Shown: in pieces, positions 32,864-43,804 of the stretch
Layout of the letters: every line of letters begins with the position of its first letter
How positions within the stretch are numbered: position 1 is the stretch's first letter
Notes under the pieces: model-generated
What the model was told of the DNA's origin: nothing
The model's input: the letters and a program-made list of their open reading frames with translations, nothing else
The model's database searches: none
Assembly (NCBI GenBank): GCA_021399435.1
Contig: JAJTUP010000016.1
Span: forward strand, 248,001-312,000
Reading direction: 5' to 3'
DNA: 64,000 nucleotides
Origin: Diaporthe sp. PMI_573
Taxonomy: Eukaryota; Ascomycota; Sordariomycetes; Diaporthales; Diaporthaceae
Made by a program: the position numbers and the translations under genes

Positions 32864-33687
32864 GTTGTATGTGTGTGTGTTTCTTTGGCAGCCAGGGGGG
32901 GGGGGGGTTGATGCATATATCTCGTGAGCGTGTTTGATGTTTTCTCAAAATTGGGGTGGCGGAACTATGCCATTTGTGTGTGGTTCTTCTTTTCTGGGGT
33001 TTATGGTTTAGCTGGAGTAGGTACTTTTTTGCCTTTATGAGGCGTCTCACATGGATCATATGTGAGTTTTGTATGACTTTTGGCATTGTTCTTGGAGAGT
33101 GGTCTGTTAAACCAGTCGGATAACAAGGAATGTGATGGGCATCCTCGCAGTTCTGATCATCATAATGAGGCCATTGTCAATCTACTCTGTCTTCCACGCC
33201 AGCTGTCAATTGTGGCCATGACCCGGCCAGATCGTCTGAGCGTGTCTCTTGTCTTAGGTATCGAAGGCATTGGTTTGTGGTCATTGAGCTACCCGTCTTC
33301 TGTCCACTTACGGGGAAACCGGTCTGCCGCAGGTTGGGCTCGTCATTAACAGAACATATCGCGGCTCTTGTACAATGCCCAGCCACGATCTTGACTCTTT
33401 TCTCACTGCAGATGTTCCCGGCCACGCTGTTCGAAGGAGCCAGGACTGATCAAACTCGTACCATGCGGGATATCAAGAACCTGAAGTCCGTCACACAAGA
33501 CGAAGGCGTCGCCTGACGAAGTAACGGTTTCCAAGCCGCGTTGTATGCCCCCCCCCCGACGCCTTCTTTCCCATCTTCTCTAGATGCTACTTGCACCACC
33601 TCGTCTCCAGCGTGCCGCCAACCTTACAGAACGAGTGCTGACGGGTCAATTTCGCCTCACTCCCTCTCAGCCCGCATTCGAGACCCA
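32864..33687. other. Intergenic between convergent genes
   Basis: About 820 bp with the 3' ends of the UNC-45-like and HET genes. A run of thirteen G lies at 32895-32907. No gene was recognised. Confidence 0.5.
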
Positions 33688-35609
33688 CTAAACAATACAA
33701 AGGCGTTTCCGAACGAAGTCTCGGTACAGCACAGAGGAGCTATAATCGTCGTCAGGTTCCGGCCTCAGCCATTCTGTCTCCAAGACCCCGATTCTACGGA
33801 AGGTATCCTCTCCTACCCGCTCCAGCACAAGGCTCTGCGTTGCGAAACGTTGGCCCCAACAGAGTAGTGCTGCAGTCCATTCACAAACCCAGCGTCCATT
33901 CGCCTGTTGTTTCCCTGCACATAGGCTCTCCACGTCCTGGTCTAATGTGATGATAGATGTCCGCATATCTCCGCACTGTAGATAAACGGGCAGCGTTGGT
34001 GAAACGTAAGCAGTCATTGTCGTTGCCCATGCGGTCAGGTAGAGGATTGGCGCCGGCTCCACACGCCTGCCAGATGCTAGTCTGTGAGCCTTCAAAAGGT
34101 AATTAGAGATATCCATGAGCTGTGAGTCCACCAGGACCTCCAAAGATATGTCGCAGGGCCCCCAAGAAGGCCAAGACCGAGTCTGTCCGCGGAGCCGTGC
34201 CTTCTCCACCAGCCAGTGGTAGGGCCCGAGTGGGAACTGGCGTGACATGAAGTCCCGGTTCGCGACATCATGGTTAGACCACGTCCAACCAGCCCATGTC
34301 CATGATGGCATGCCCTCGATGCGGTGGAGGGAGGATCCGCGGTTGGCTCTCCAAAGCAGGCCATAGCCGGGCTGTCTCACAGCGCCGTCAGACCCGACGA
34401 GGAAGGGGATCCCCCAGACGTGCATGGCCGCAGGCCGCAGCCGCTCGTACGCCCTGAGGACCCCGAGAAAGGCGTTCAGTGAGTCGGACGGGTATGTCAG
34501 GTTGCGCCGGGTGTATTCGTTGATGTGGGCGAATATCCCGCTGCTCGCCCTCACGCGGTCCTCCCCTCTGTACTGGAGTATGGCCCAGTCGTCAGTGAAG
34601 ATCAGTCGCCGCCGGGAGAGGAGGCCCTCCTGGTATGTCCACCCGCGCGTTGACCAGACGGACGTCTCTATCTGCCCCAGGCGCACGTAGGAGTCGAGGC
34701 ACAAGTGGGAGAGCTTCGTGTATACGAGACCATCCCACGGCGGGACGTTACCCTCGCCTAGCGCCTTGCATAATCCAGACACGCTGGGCAGGCCGTGTTC
34801 ACCGTCGCTCCCGGATGCCGCGATGATGGTCAGGTAGGCCGCCTCGTAGATGGCGTCCATGTTGCTAATCATAAAGTGCTTTGTTCCCGGCTCCGTGCTG
34901 TTGATACAGTACCGGTCCACCCACAGAAATCGCTTGCCGAGCGCCCGGACGACGTTCATGGCGTCCTCGACTGTCTGTGGGAGACGGCGTCCGTGGAGGT
35001 CTGGCTCGAAGCCCTCGTCCTCGCCGTGACTCACAATCGAGCCCCAGACGTAGCTTAATGCCACATACTCACAGCCCGGCTCGGCCGCGACGACGCGCCT
35101 CGAGAAGCAGTCGATCACCATAAGCCCGGGAAGTGGTGTCCTGGAGTAGGGACTCCCAATCTCCTTCGGCTCTTTGTCCGTCTCCCGTAGCAGCCCTCGC
35201 ACGTCATGGAGGCTTAAATTGATATCCGCTGATCCTTGCAGAGAATCATAATGGTCATTCAGGAAGTATTCGAGAGAAATGGCCCGCCACAACCCCGCGG
35301 GGAATTCCTTTCCCGGCTCTGTCATGGAACTGCAGCTGTTGAACAGGGCCTGCGGGGCTTCAGCAGCGATGGCTTCGAAGCCTTGGCTGTCGTTGTGATC
35401 AGCCCATTCCGAATACGGCACCGAAGTTACTACTTCTATCAGAACCTCTTGACAGAGTTGTGGCTTATATTTCTAGGTAGAGACTTACCATGTTTGGACC
35501 GTAGGGCCCAGACATCGCCCGGTTCGGAGGGAGTGGACGGTACTATTCCCACAAGAGAGCCTGTCTCCGGTTGGATATGCTGCGCCACTGTAACGCCCAG
35601 TCGAGACAT
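33688..35609 (-). CDS. HET-domain protein, spliced 5' end
   Basis: Predicted 620-aa HET-domain protein. The long frame down to 33688 has no usable ATG at its head. A first exon at 35489-35609 (ATG MSRLGV, ending in a GTAAGT donor) joins in phase to the main exon 33688-35429 after a GTAG acceptor. HET motifs are YVALSYVWG at residues 162-170, FLWVDRYCI downstream, AAYLTIIAASG, and TRGWTYQEGLLSRR. The second motif reads YCINSTE in place of the common CIDQ, a frequent variant. The C-terminal half shows GMPSWTWAGW, typical of this subgroup, and no other known domain. The likely role is non-self recognition or a related immunity function, as for the gene at 18560, but it is not a recent duplicate because the two differ strongly outside the motifs. 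Confidence 0.88.
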
Positions 35610-36316
35610 AATGAGGGTAGCGTCGTTGAAAGGGAAACACAACACGGCCCTGCAGGTATTGGGAAGGCTGTAGGAACTCGTTTAGTTACTCTATGGTAGC
35701 TCAGGTATTATACAAGGTTTCTGCGGCTTTTCTAGCAGGTCGTGATTAATTAGGGATCAATTTAGCTTTTCCCCCGTGGTGTAGTCACAGAAACGAAACC
35801 GATTATCCATGGGCCGTGGCTGTGATATATCCTCCAGATAGCATACCTGCACAATGACGAGCACCACAGAAAAGACAGGGCCCACACCAGCTGACATGCA
35901 TGCATCCGACCCGCGCCACGTGTGACCGCCATAGCCTTGTTCGCAAACTGGGTCCCCAGATCCGGGGGGGGGGCACACTGCTGTTGCAATGGGCGTTGAC
36001 GCCCGCAGTCAAAATGAGATAGATCTCTTAGTCTGTGGGGTTTGTGTTCAACTTGCCCTTAAGCCGGCATTTGGCGTGGGGAATATCACGTACGTTCATG
36101 ATTATGTGCTTCCGCAACGCATCTGTGTCCTTCGGGGTCCCTTGCTGCAGGTTATTCCTACCCCTGCGGCCCTGGCAATATGCTACGTAGTAGTCATCAA
36201 ATACATCACAGGTACTATTTTGTAGCGTAACACTGCAACCCTCCCATCGCAGGAAACTGGCTAGTGTCGTAACACAGAGGCGAGGAGGGGAAAACTTCAG
36301 CAGGTTTTCACTAAGG
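35610..36316. other. Intergenic upstream of the HET gene
   Basis: About 700 bp holding the HET promoter and the transpeptidase 3' end, both on the minus strand. A run of ten G at 35964-35973 is the only notable feature. Confidence 0.45.
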
Positions 36317-38206
36317 CTAGATAGATAGACCCCCGCTGTTCTTCTGCCTTGGCTCTCCCACACCGAGGAACGTCCCGTCCCACAGCCTCTGGATACCCTG
36401 CACGGCACTCACCCCCAGGCGCACCCACACACTCTTGTGTCCCTTCTCGACCATGGCGCCCACAGTGCCGTTATCATAAGTCCACTCGAACTCAGCCCGG
36501 TTCGGGATCAGCTGGTCATGGAACCGCGGCTCCGCCATAGCCTGGCGCATATCCATGCCGTGCTCGAGCAGGTGCCACGCCGTCAGCGTGGTAGACGAGA
36601 TAATCCTGCTCCCACCCGCAGCACCCGTGACGAAAAACACCGTCCCGTTGGGGAACTCGGCTATGATGGGCGTGATGGAGCTCATGCAGCGCTTCCCCGG
36701 GCGTATGAAGTTGGCCGGCGACGGCGCGAACCCAAAAACGTTGCGGGCGCCGGGGGTGCTGAAGTCAGCCATCTCGTCGTTGAGGATGATGCCGCTCCGG
36801 GGCGTCATGATCTGCGCGCCGAAGAGCAGGTTCACCGTCGTCGTCGACGAGATGGTCAGCCCGGACGCGTCGGCCGCCACGATATGCGACGTGCCGTGGC
36901 TCTCGGCGGCGTACTCGCCGCGGGGGTCGTACTCGCCCAGCGGGAGCGTGCTGCTGTCGTTGATGCGGGCGCGGGTGGACCGGGCGTTGTGCGTGCTCAG
37001 GAGCGCGTCCTCGAGCGCCTCCACGCCGGGGAGGTAGGCCGGGTCGCCTAGCTCCAGGCGGGCGCCGTAGGCGAAGCGCATGGCCTCGAGGAAGCGGTGG
37101 GTCGTCAGGTTCGTGTCGGCGAGGTCTGCGGTCGGGTACTGCTCCATAGTCTTGAGCGTGCTCAGCATCACGGCGCCGGAGCTCGGCGCACCCGTTGAGT
37201 AGAGCTTGAAGCCGCGGAAGTCGATGCTGAGGGGCCGCTTGGGAAGGGCTTTGTATGACTTGAGGTCGTTCAGGGTGAGGGTTCCGTTTGCCTCCTGGGT
37301 CACATTGACTATTTCCTCTGCGAGTTCCCCCTCGTAGAAGGCCTTGACTCCATGCCTGCCGATCTTCTCCAAAGTACTAGGCCTTTACGTTAGTAGCCAT
37401 CAATGCTGCCTTCGTGGACATCGACTCACTCCGCATATCTCTTCCTTGTTATCACATCTCCAAGTTGGAGAAGAGCTCCATTGGGCGCAAAGTCTTCAGC
37501 CCATACCGGATCCTCAACCAAGAAGTTACCCTTGGGACCGTTGATCGAGGCGTCCATATATCGCACCAAGTCCTCGGTGACATTAAATCCGTTTCGTGCC
37601 AAGTATACGGCAGGGTTCACTAGAGCCCGCCATGGCAACGAGCCGTATTTGTTGTGTAGATATTCGAGGCCTTTCAGCTCGCTCGGGACAGCCACAGATA
37701 AACCGCCCAAGATGGCGCCTTCCAGGTTCCCCTGGTACATGTCCTCATATGCGGCGGCTGGCGCAGCTTCTCGGTAGTCTATCGTCTCGTAGTTGCCATG
37801 TGCGTCGCGGACAAGAGCAAACCCTCCGCCTCCTATGCCTGAGTGGTACATCCCTATCACGCCTACACAGAGGTTGGCGCCCACCATGGCATCCGCAGCG
37901 TTGCCCTGCGCAGCGTGAGCAGAGGTTCATGGGGAGGAATATAAAGGGGAACTGACGCCTTGCTTCAATATTTCTATACCTATCTGTGAACATATTGTGC
38001 TTTCACTTGCTACCGCTCCATGGGATCCCTGGAGTGGGGCCTGGATGGGAGTGTCCCCATACGACAGAGGCGAAGCCGCTGCCGCATGATACAGGGCTAT
38101 TGTAGATAGCAAGTCATATTGAAAATTCCCTACGCGCCGGTTAGCCACACATATCGGCACACGAGAAAGTTTGGAGCCAGGCGAGTTGGAGGGCAGTCTC
38201 ACTCAT
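36317..38206 (-). CDS. Gamma-glutamyltranspeptidase
   Basis: Predicted 570-aa secreted or vacuolar gamma-glutamyltranspeptidase, which transfers or hydrolyses the gamma-glutamyl group of glutathione. Exons in phase: 38203-38206 (ATG plus one base), 37957-38129, 37430-37905 and 36317-37376. The tiny first exon is inferred. It uses a GTGAGA donor and a CGTAG acceptor preceded by GCTAAC, and yields a signal-like start MRNFQYDLLSTIALYHAAA. Family segments are GAVASEST, GNAADAMV across intron 2, CVGVIGMYHSGIGGGGFALV and YREAAPAAA. Processing should occur before Thr380 in SHGTSHI, the nucleophile of the small subunit. Later come LLFGAQIMTPRSGIILNDEMADFS and GAAGGSRIISS. As an Ntn enzyme it self-cleaves into two chains. 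It is divergent from TRM2 across 497 bp. Confidence 0.9.
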
Positions 38207-38703
38207 GCTTATCAATCTGTGAGCCGTTACAGCAGTAGAGAGACGAGAACCGAGGAGGCCAAGATAACGCCTGATGAGTATAGAACGGAATCACTGCTGG
38301 CAAAAAGCCAGAAAGAAAGGATAACGCCTGGAGTAGGAGACGAAAGAATTCTATATATTAGTGAGAGAAGGGAATCAATGAATCAGTTGACCGAGGGATC
38401 GTGGACAATGGGAATGACGAGCTCCGGCACGAGACCGGCGTGCTTACGGATACGGAGACGGAAGACTGGATTACATAATGAGCGGGCCCCGTTTGAACTG
38501 ACGCCGGGGTGTGGCAGCCATCAGCTCGAGCTAAACCCGATCGGTTAGCACGTCTCGAGCCAATCATGGTGCCGTTGAAAACAATTTCGAATATCAATTC
38601 CATCTCACTCGTCCTCATGAGAGCTTGAGCAGTCTCATCAACTTTTCTGCTCGTGTGATATAAATCCGAGACAAGCTTCAGTCCCACCGCATCAGCGTCA
38701 TCG
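38207..38703. promoter_or_regulatory. Bidirectional promoter region, transpeptidase/TRM2
   Basis: A 497-bp spacer between two divergent start codons, so both promoters must lie here or overlap. Purine-rich on the plus strand over 38220-38400. No TATA box is evident. Confidence 0.45.
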
Positions 38704-40554
38704 ATGCGTCTCATCTCACCCAGATTCGTCAGGACTTTCGCATCATCGGCATACAGGAAGCCCTTCACACCAAGACCCGATTTCATCCAGCGACGGCCAA
38801 GGATGGCTTCGCCCGTCACAGAACCCGGCGCTGAGCCACAAGCAAAGACAGAGGCCCGCAACCAAACCAACGGCAAAAGGCCGTTCAAAGGAGGCCAGGA
38901 TGGACCAAGGGGGTGGGGAAACAGCTCAAAAAAGAAGATTCCCAAGAAGCAGAAACCCGCCAAGGAGGGCTCGCACGAGGAAGTCCTCATGCTGGACATC
39001 CAGGCTTTGATCGAGGAGACGAGGCTGGCGGACGATGGTGCTACTCCCGAGACAGAGGCTCAGCCGGAGACGCTCCCAGAACAAGGCTCCGAGATCGAGG
39101 TCGAGGTCCTCAAGCTCTCCTCCACAGGCGACGGCCTCGCAAGGCAGCCAGGCTCAAAACAGATCTACGTGGTGCCCTTCGCAATACCGGGCGACACACT
39201 CAAGGTGAAAGCGTACCGCCACCTCCCCAAGGAGAACTACTCCGTGGCAGACTTCAAATCCGTCGTGAAGCCATCGCCGCTCCGCGACGACACCAGGATA
39301 CAGTGCAAGTACTTCACGCGGTGCGGCGGGTGCCAGTTCCAGATGATGGACTACGCGGAGCAGCTGAAGCACAAGAAGACCATCGTGGAGCGCGCGTTCA
39401 AAAACTTCTCGGACCTCCCGCCTGAGCTGGTCCCGCCCGTCCAGGACACCTTCGGCAGCCCGCTGCAGTACGGCTACAGGACGAAGCTGACGCCGCACTT
39501 TGACGGCCCGCCCGGGTTCCAGGGCAAGAGGCGGGGTGTACCAAAAGAGAAGAAGGTGCTGCAGGAGATGCCGGACATCGGGTTCATGCTTAAGGGCGGG
39601 CCGCGGCGGGTCTTGGATATCGAGGACTGTCCCATCGGAACGGACGCCGTGCGGCGCGGCATGGCGCGCGAGCGAGAGCGCATGAAGGCCGAGTTTGGGC
39701 AGTACGAGCGCGGGGCAACGATCCTGCTGCGCGAGAACACCTCGCGCGTGGCAAAGGGCGACGCGCTGCCGGACCCGCTACCGCAGGACGCCGTGGTGGT
39801 CGAGAGCGACTGCGGCCGCCACACCGACATCAAGACGTGCATCACAGACAACAACGCCATGTCGACCGAGTTCATCGGCGACTTCACATTCACCAACCGC
39901 GCGGGCGACTTCTTCCAGAACAACAACTCCATCCTGAAGCCCTTCACAGACCACATCCGGGAGCACATCCTGCCACCGCCCGCAACCACCGACGATGCCA
40001 ACAACAAGAAACCAATAAAGTACCTAATAGACGCCTACTCAGGCTCAGGCCTCTTCACAATAACCCTCTCGACCCTCTTCCCAGGCGGCAGCATCGGTAT
40101 CGACATAGCCGAGAAGTCCATCGCCTTCGCGCGGCGCAACGCCGCGCTCAACGGGCTCGCGGAGGGGAAGCAGTGCACCTTCATCGCGGCCGATGCGCCC
40201 CGGCTCTTCGAGTCTGTCTCCCAGTTCGACCCGGACGAGACGGCGGTCGTGCTGGACCCGCCCCGGAAGGGGTGCGACGAGAGCTTCCTGCGGCAGCTGC
40301 TTGGGTTCGCGCCGAGGCGGGTCGTGTATGTTAGTTGCAATGTGCACACGCAGGCTAGGGATGTTGGGGTGCTTGTTCGTGGGGAGGTTGGTGGGTTTAT
40401 GAAGGGGGCTGCTGGGGAGAAGGGCGAGGGTGGTGATGGGGAGGGGGAGAAGAAGAAGACGAGGTATGAGATTGAGAGCTTGAGGGGGTTCGATTTCTTC
40501 CCGCAGACGGGGCATGTTGAGGGCGTGGCGATTCTGAATAGGGTTGACAGCTGA
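38704..40554 (+). CDS. TRM2: tRNA (uracil-5-)-methyltransferase Trm2
   Basis: Single-exon gene for 616 aa. Trm2 uses SAM to make 5-methyluridine at position 54 of tRNA. The N-terminus (MRLISPRFVRTFASSAYRK) is Arg/Ser-rich without acids, a probable mitochondrial presequence, so dual location is likely; a second in-frame Met at residue 34 could give the cytosolic form. A basic Lys-rich stretch follows. The TRAM domain begins at IEVEVLKLSSTGDGLA. The cysteine cluster CKYFTRCGGC resembles the iron-sulphur site of bacterial RlmD (RumA). The methyltransferase core has DAYSGSGLFTI (SAM loop), VVLDPPRKGCDESF and VVYVSCN with the catalytic cysteine. A Gly/Glu/Lys-rich loop near residues 560-580 is an unusual insertion before the final GFDFFPQTGHVEGVAIL. 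Confidence 0.94.
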   Translation: MRLISPRFVRTFASSAYRKPFTPRPDFIQRRPRMASPVTEPGAEPQAKTEARNQTNGKRPFKGGQDGPRGWGNSSKKKIPKKQKPAKEGSHEEVLMLDIQALIEETRLADDGATPETEAQPETLPEQGSEIEVEVLKLSSTGDGLARQPGSKQIYVVPFAIPGDTLKVKAYRHLPKENYSVADFKSVVKPSPLRDDTRIQCKYFTRCGGCQFQMMDYAEQLKHKKTIVERAFKNFSDLPPELVPPVQDTFGSPLQYGYRTKLTPHFDGPPGFQGKRRGVPKEKKVLQEMPDIGFMLKGGPRRVLDIEDCPIGTDAVRRGMARERERMKAEFGQYERGATILLRENTSRVAKGDALPDPLPQDAVVVESDCGRHTDIKTCITDNNAMSTEFIGDFTFTNRAGDFFQNNNSILKPFTDHIREHILPPPATTDDANNKKPIKYLIDAYSGSGLFTITLSTLFPGGSIGIDIAEKSIAFARRNAALNGLAEGKQCTFIAADAPRLFESVSQFDPDETAVVLDPPRKGCDESFLRQLLGFAPRRVVYVSCNVHTQARDVGVLVRGEVGGFMKGAAGEKGEGGDGEGEKKKTRYEIESLRGFDFFPQTGHVEGVAILNRVDS

Positions 40555-41151
40555 GGGAGGGTTTCGATGTGGTAGGATGTATCGCACCTGCAGGATGATC
40601 ACTACATGTGAAAGGATATGGGTGCTCTGTACGGAGAAAAGTTTGCCACGATCAGTATGACCTGGGGTCAAATCTTGACATCAATACGAATACAAATTGA
40701 TACCCCGTTACACAGAGCCCAGCAATCCGTTCAGATTAGCACAGACTCTTAACTGGTGTTGTAAGGATCGTGACTTGGGTGTTGATTTGAACAACGATGA
40801 CCTTCCAATGCTGTTGCTCTGGTAGCTATCTAGCATTCCCATCCATGAAAACAGATCAAACCCTAGCACTGCCATATCTTCTAAATTCTGTACAATTCAA
40901 CATCTAACGCAGCTAAACATATGTAACAAAAACATGGAATGCGCCCACGATGCATTGTGAGATACACAGGAGTGAGAAATAAGGGGGGTATCACCTCATG
41001 CAAGCTTTTTTACTAAATCTCTTTCCTCCCCAGCTCGTAACAGACGCACACAATCTTCCCCAAACAAAATCTTGTAGCTCACTGAGCAAGCAAAGAGCTC
41101 ATATATCCGTGCTTGCTTCCCTTGCTGTATATCTTGGCCGTCATCCTCGGC
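40555..41151. other. Intergenic between convergent TRM2 and ALG11
   Basis: About 600 bp, more AT-rich than the neighbouring genes, presumably two 3' untranslated regions. No gene was seen. Confidence 0.5.
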
Positions 41152-43063
41152 CTAGTGCTTGGTCATGTTCACCAGCTTGGCCGTCTGCTCGATCCACTTG
41201 CGGGCGAACTCGCCCTCGCTGAACCTCCACGCCGACTCGCGGGCGCGCAGGCGCATCCCCAGGGGGTTCTCCACGGTCAGTGCCTTCTCGAAGGCCGCGG
41301 CGAAGTCGGCGGCAGTGGTGGCGTGGAATCCTAGTCAATTGTCAGCACATTCACTTCTCTAGATGGTATCCATATCTGCCGCATGAGGCAGAGCAGCAAC
41401 TCACCCGTAGGCAACCCGTCGACCTCCTTGACAATATCAATCTTGGGCCCGCCGGAGTCATGCACGACGCAGATGAGCCCGCTGGCCTGGTACTCGACGA
41501 CGCCGATGCCAAAGTGCTCGTTCCACATGCCGTTGACGCCGACGTGCGACCGGCCCAGCCAGCCCAGGATGTCAGTCCACGACGCGTCCAGCTGGAAGTC
41601 GACGCGGCCGTCGACGCCGAGCTCGCGCAGCAGCAGCCGCAGCTTGTACACGCGCTTCGAGTCCTGGTCGTCGCGCACGCTGCCGACCAGCACCAGGCGC
41701 GCGCCCTTGGACGCCTCGCTGCCGCCCTTTATGAACTGCGCGAACGCCTCCAGGATCAGCGGGTGGTTCTTCTCCGGGCGGAACTGCCCGATGTACAGCA
41801 AGTTCTTCTGCCGCCTCGCCTCGCTCGCCGCTGACACCTCGACCTCCTCCTCGAGCTCCTCGACAGCGCAGGGGGGGTAGACGGTGGCGATGGGCTCGGT
41901 CTTGTGGGCTTCCCTGCGGCCCGGGCCCCAGATCGAGGTTACGTGCGCCTGGGTCCAGCTGGAGTTGGTCATGACCACGTCGATGGTGGCGCCCATCATG
42001 GCGTATATTTTGGCAAACAGCTGCCAGTACCTGCGTTTCAAGGTGCCCCTGAGGCCTTTGCCCTGGCCTGCGTTGACGCCTTGCGTGCCAAGGGGATGGG
42101 TGGGGTCGAGCGAGTCCAGCATGTCGATGGAGATGGTGGGATAGTGAACGTAGGCGCCGGTTGGTACGTTCTTAAATAACCATTTACTCAGGCCCAGCGA
42201 GAAAGCATATCCCATGGTATCGATGAAGATGTCCGGGACAAGCAAGGAGAATGCGTCCCATGCGAGAATCAGAGACCCGAACGACTGACCGGCAAGCGTC
42301 ATGCGCGGCCATGTGGATGCTAGGACCCAATGCCTGGTAGACAGGTAGAGGAACTGGATGCTCGGTGCGTGCAAGTGTACGTTGAATCGGTCCTGGAAGG
42401 AGTTAGTCATTGTGCTCATCACAAAACCAGATTATCGAGGCCTAGGCTTCGAGCCGCACCTTAACCCGACCCAGGATCTGCTCCTTGGTAGCCTCGTGGT
42501 CGCCCGTGTAAATGACAATCTTGGCGTTGGGCCACACCTTCTGTGTAGCTCGGATGGCAGCCCAGAGCACCCTTTCGCCTCCACCTCCAGCGTTACTGCT
42601 TCATATCAGCATATGCTCCAAAACGACCTGTCGGACCAGGAAAACGGGGAAGCAAGTACCAGAAAGGATGGAAGAATCCGATAATGCCGGACCACTCCTT
42701 GTCTGCCTCGTCGCCCTTGGGCAGCTTTCCCTGTATGGATGCCTCGATCTTCTTCCAGATGTCTTTCTTGCCCTTCTCGGTCTCCTCTTCCGGGTCATCT
42801 CTTGTGTTCCCGTTGCTCAGATAGCTCTTCTCATCTTCTGCCATGACCTCCAGCAGATGTGCCCTCCGCCCATCGGTCTTGTTCCGCAGGTATGTCCCAC
42901 CTACGGAGCCAAGGGCCTGCCATAGCGCGGGTATTCCGAAGAGTACGAAGAAGGGAACCAAGCCGAGCGGCAGGGCGAGCAGGGCGACACCCGTAGGGCT
43001 GAGGCCGAAGGGGCTCCACTGGTCCTGGCCGGAGGGCGCCTTGCAGGATCCGCCTCCGTCCAT
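41152..43063 (-). CDS. ALG11: Alg11 alpha-1,2-mannosyltransferase
   Basis: Predicted 568-aa GDP-Man:Man3GlcNAc2-PP-dolichol alpha-1,2-mannosyltransferase. It adds the fourth and fifth mannoses to the lipid-linked N-glycan precursor on the cytosolic face of the ER. Four exons in phase: 42660-43063, 42460-42595, 41405-42392 and 41152-41330. A membrane anchor lies near residues 25-50 ([20 protein letters not shown]). [18 protein letters not shown] is rebuilt across intron 1 and is the family's donor-site loop. Further motifs are [28 protein letters not shown] and [18 protein letters not shown], which contains the ExxxxxxxE pair of GT4 enzymes. The last exon supplies the C-terminus ending MTKH. 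All key elements are intact. It is divergent from COX18. Confidence 0.95.
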
Positions 43064-43804
43064 GGTGTTGGGTGTTTCTTCCGGCCTGTTCGACCACTTC
43101 GGTGTAGAGTTTAGCGAGCGAGTTTAGTGACAGTGTAGGTTCGTGTGCGCGCGGTGGGTGGTGGTTTGGGTGGTGATGCGTCGGCGATGGCGGGAGAGTA
43201 GAGAAGGAGGGAAACTGTGTTACGACAGGAACGACGGCGTAGATTCTCGAGAGTACTCCATTGAACACAAGTGATTGGAATTGACCATAACGGTAGAAAA
43301 GAGTCTGTCGGTCAGTCTGTCAGTCACAGGCAGAGCTGTGGCCTGCAGGACTTGGGCATATCAGCAGATGAACAGGCAAGCAGTCGAGAGAAGACACGAT
43401 TAGAGACACGACACGACGCATGTTCCGGGATGCAGGGTTGCCATAGCTCGCCATGATTTACTGCAGGGAGCCTTAGCAGCTGACAGCGGGGCCTGAGCCT
43501 CGTGGCTCGGGACGGACCCCTGCCCAGCCTGCCGCCTACGCTACAAGTCAAAACGGTGGCTGTCCGGTAGATACTGGCAGACTGTACGTATCCGCGTATC
43601 GAAGTACCTAAGTACCTTTTCGGTGCAGCAACGACACTTTGAGCATCATCCTAGTCACTTGCATTTGAGGCTCAAAGATCTCATCCGTCACCTGCCTCTC
43701 CAAACAACACGTGAACAATTCCAACTTATGGATGAGGACAGTCCATCACATGACCCTCAGAGTCTTTTTATGAGCAGTCCTGGGCTCTGAGCTCCCATAA
43801 TGCA
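43064..43804. promoter_or_regulatory. Bidirectional promoter region, ALG11/COX18
   Basis: A 741-bp spacer between divergent start codons. It contains the near-palindrome AGTACCTAAGTACCT at 43603-43617, one of several GTACC-rich motifs in the window. Confidence 0.45.

Noticed and set aside
38358..38999. 213-codon minus-strand frame at the TRM2 5' end
   Set aside because: Overlaps the TRM2 start antisense and shows no family similarity; ends at no plausible gene boundary.
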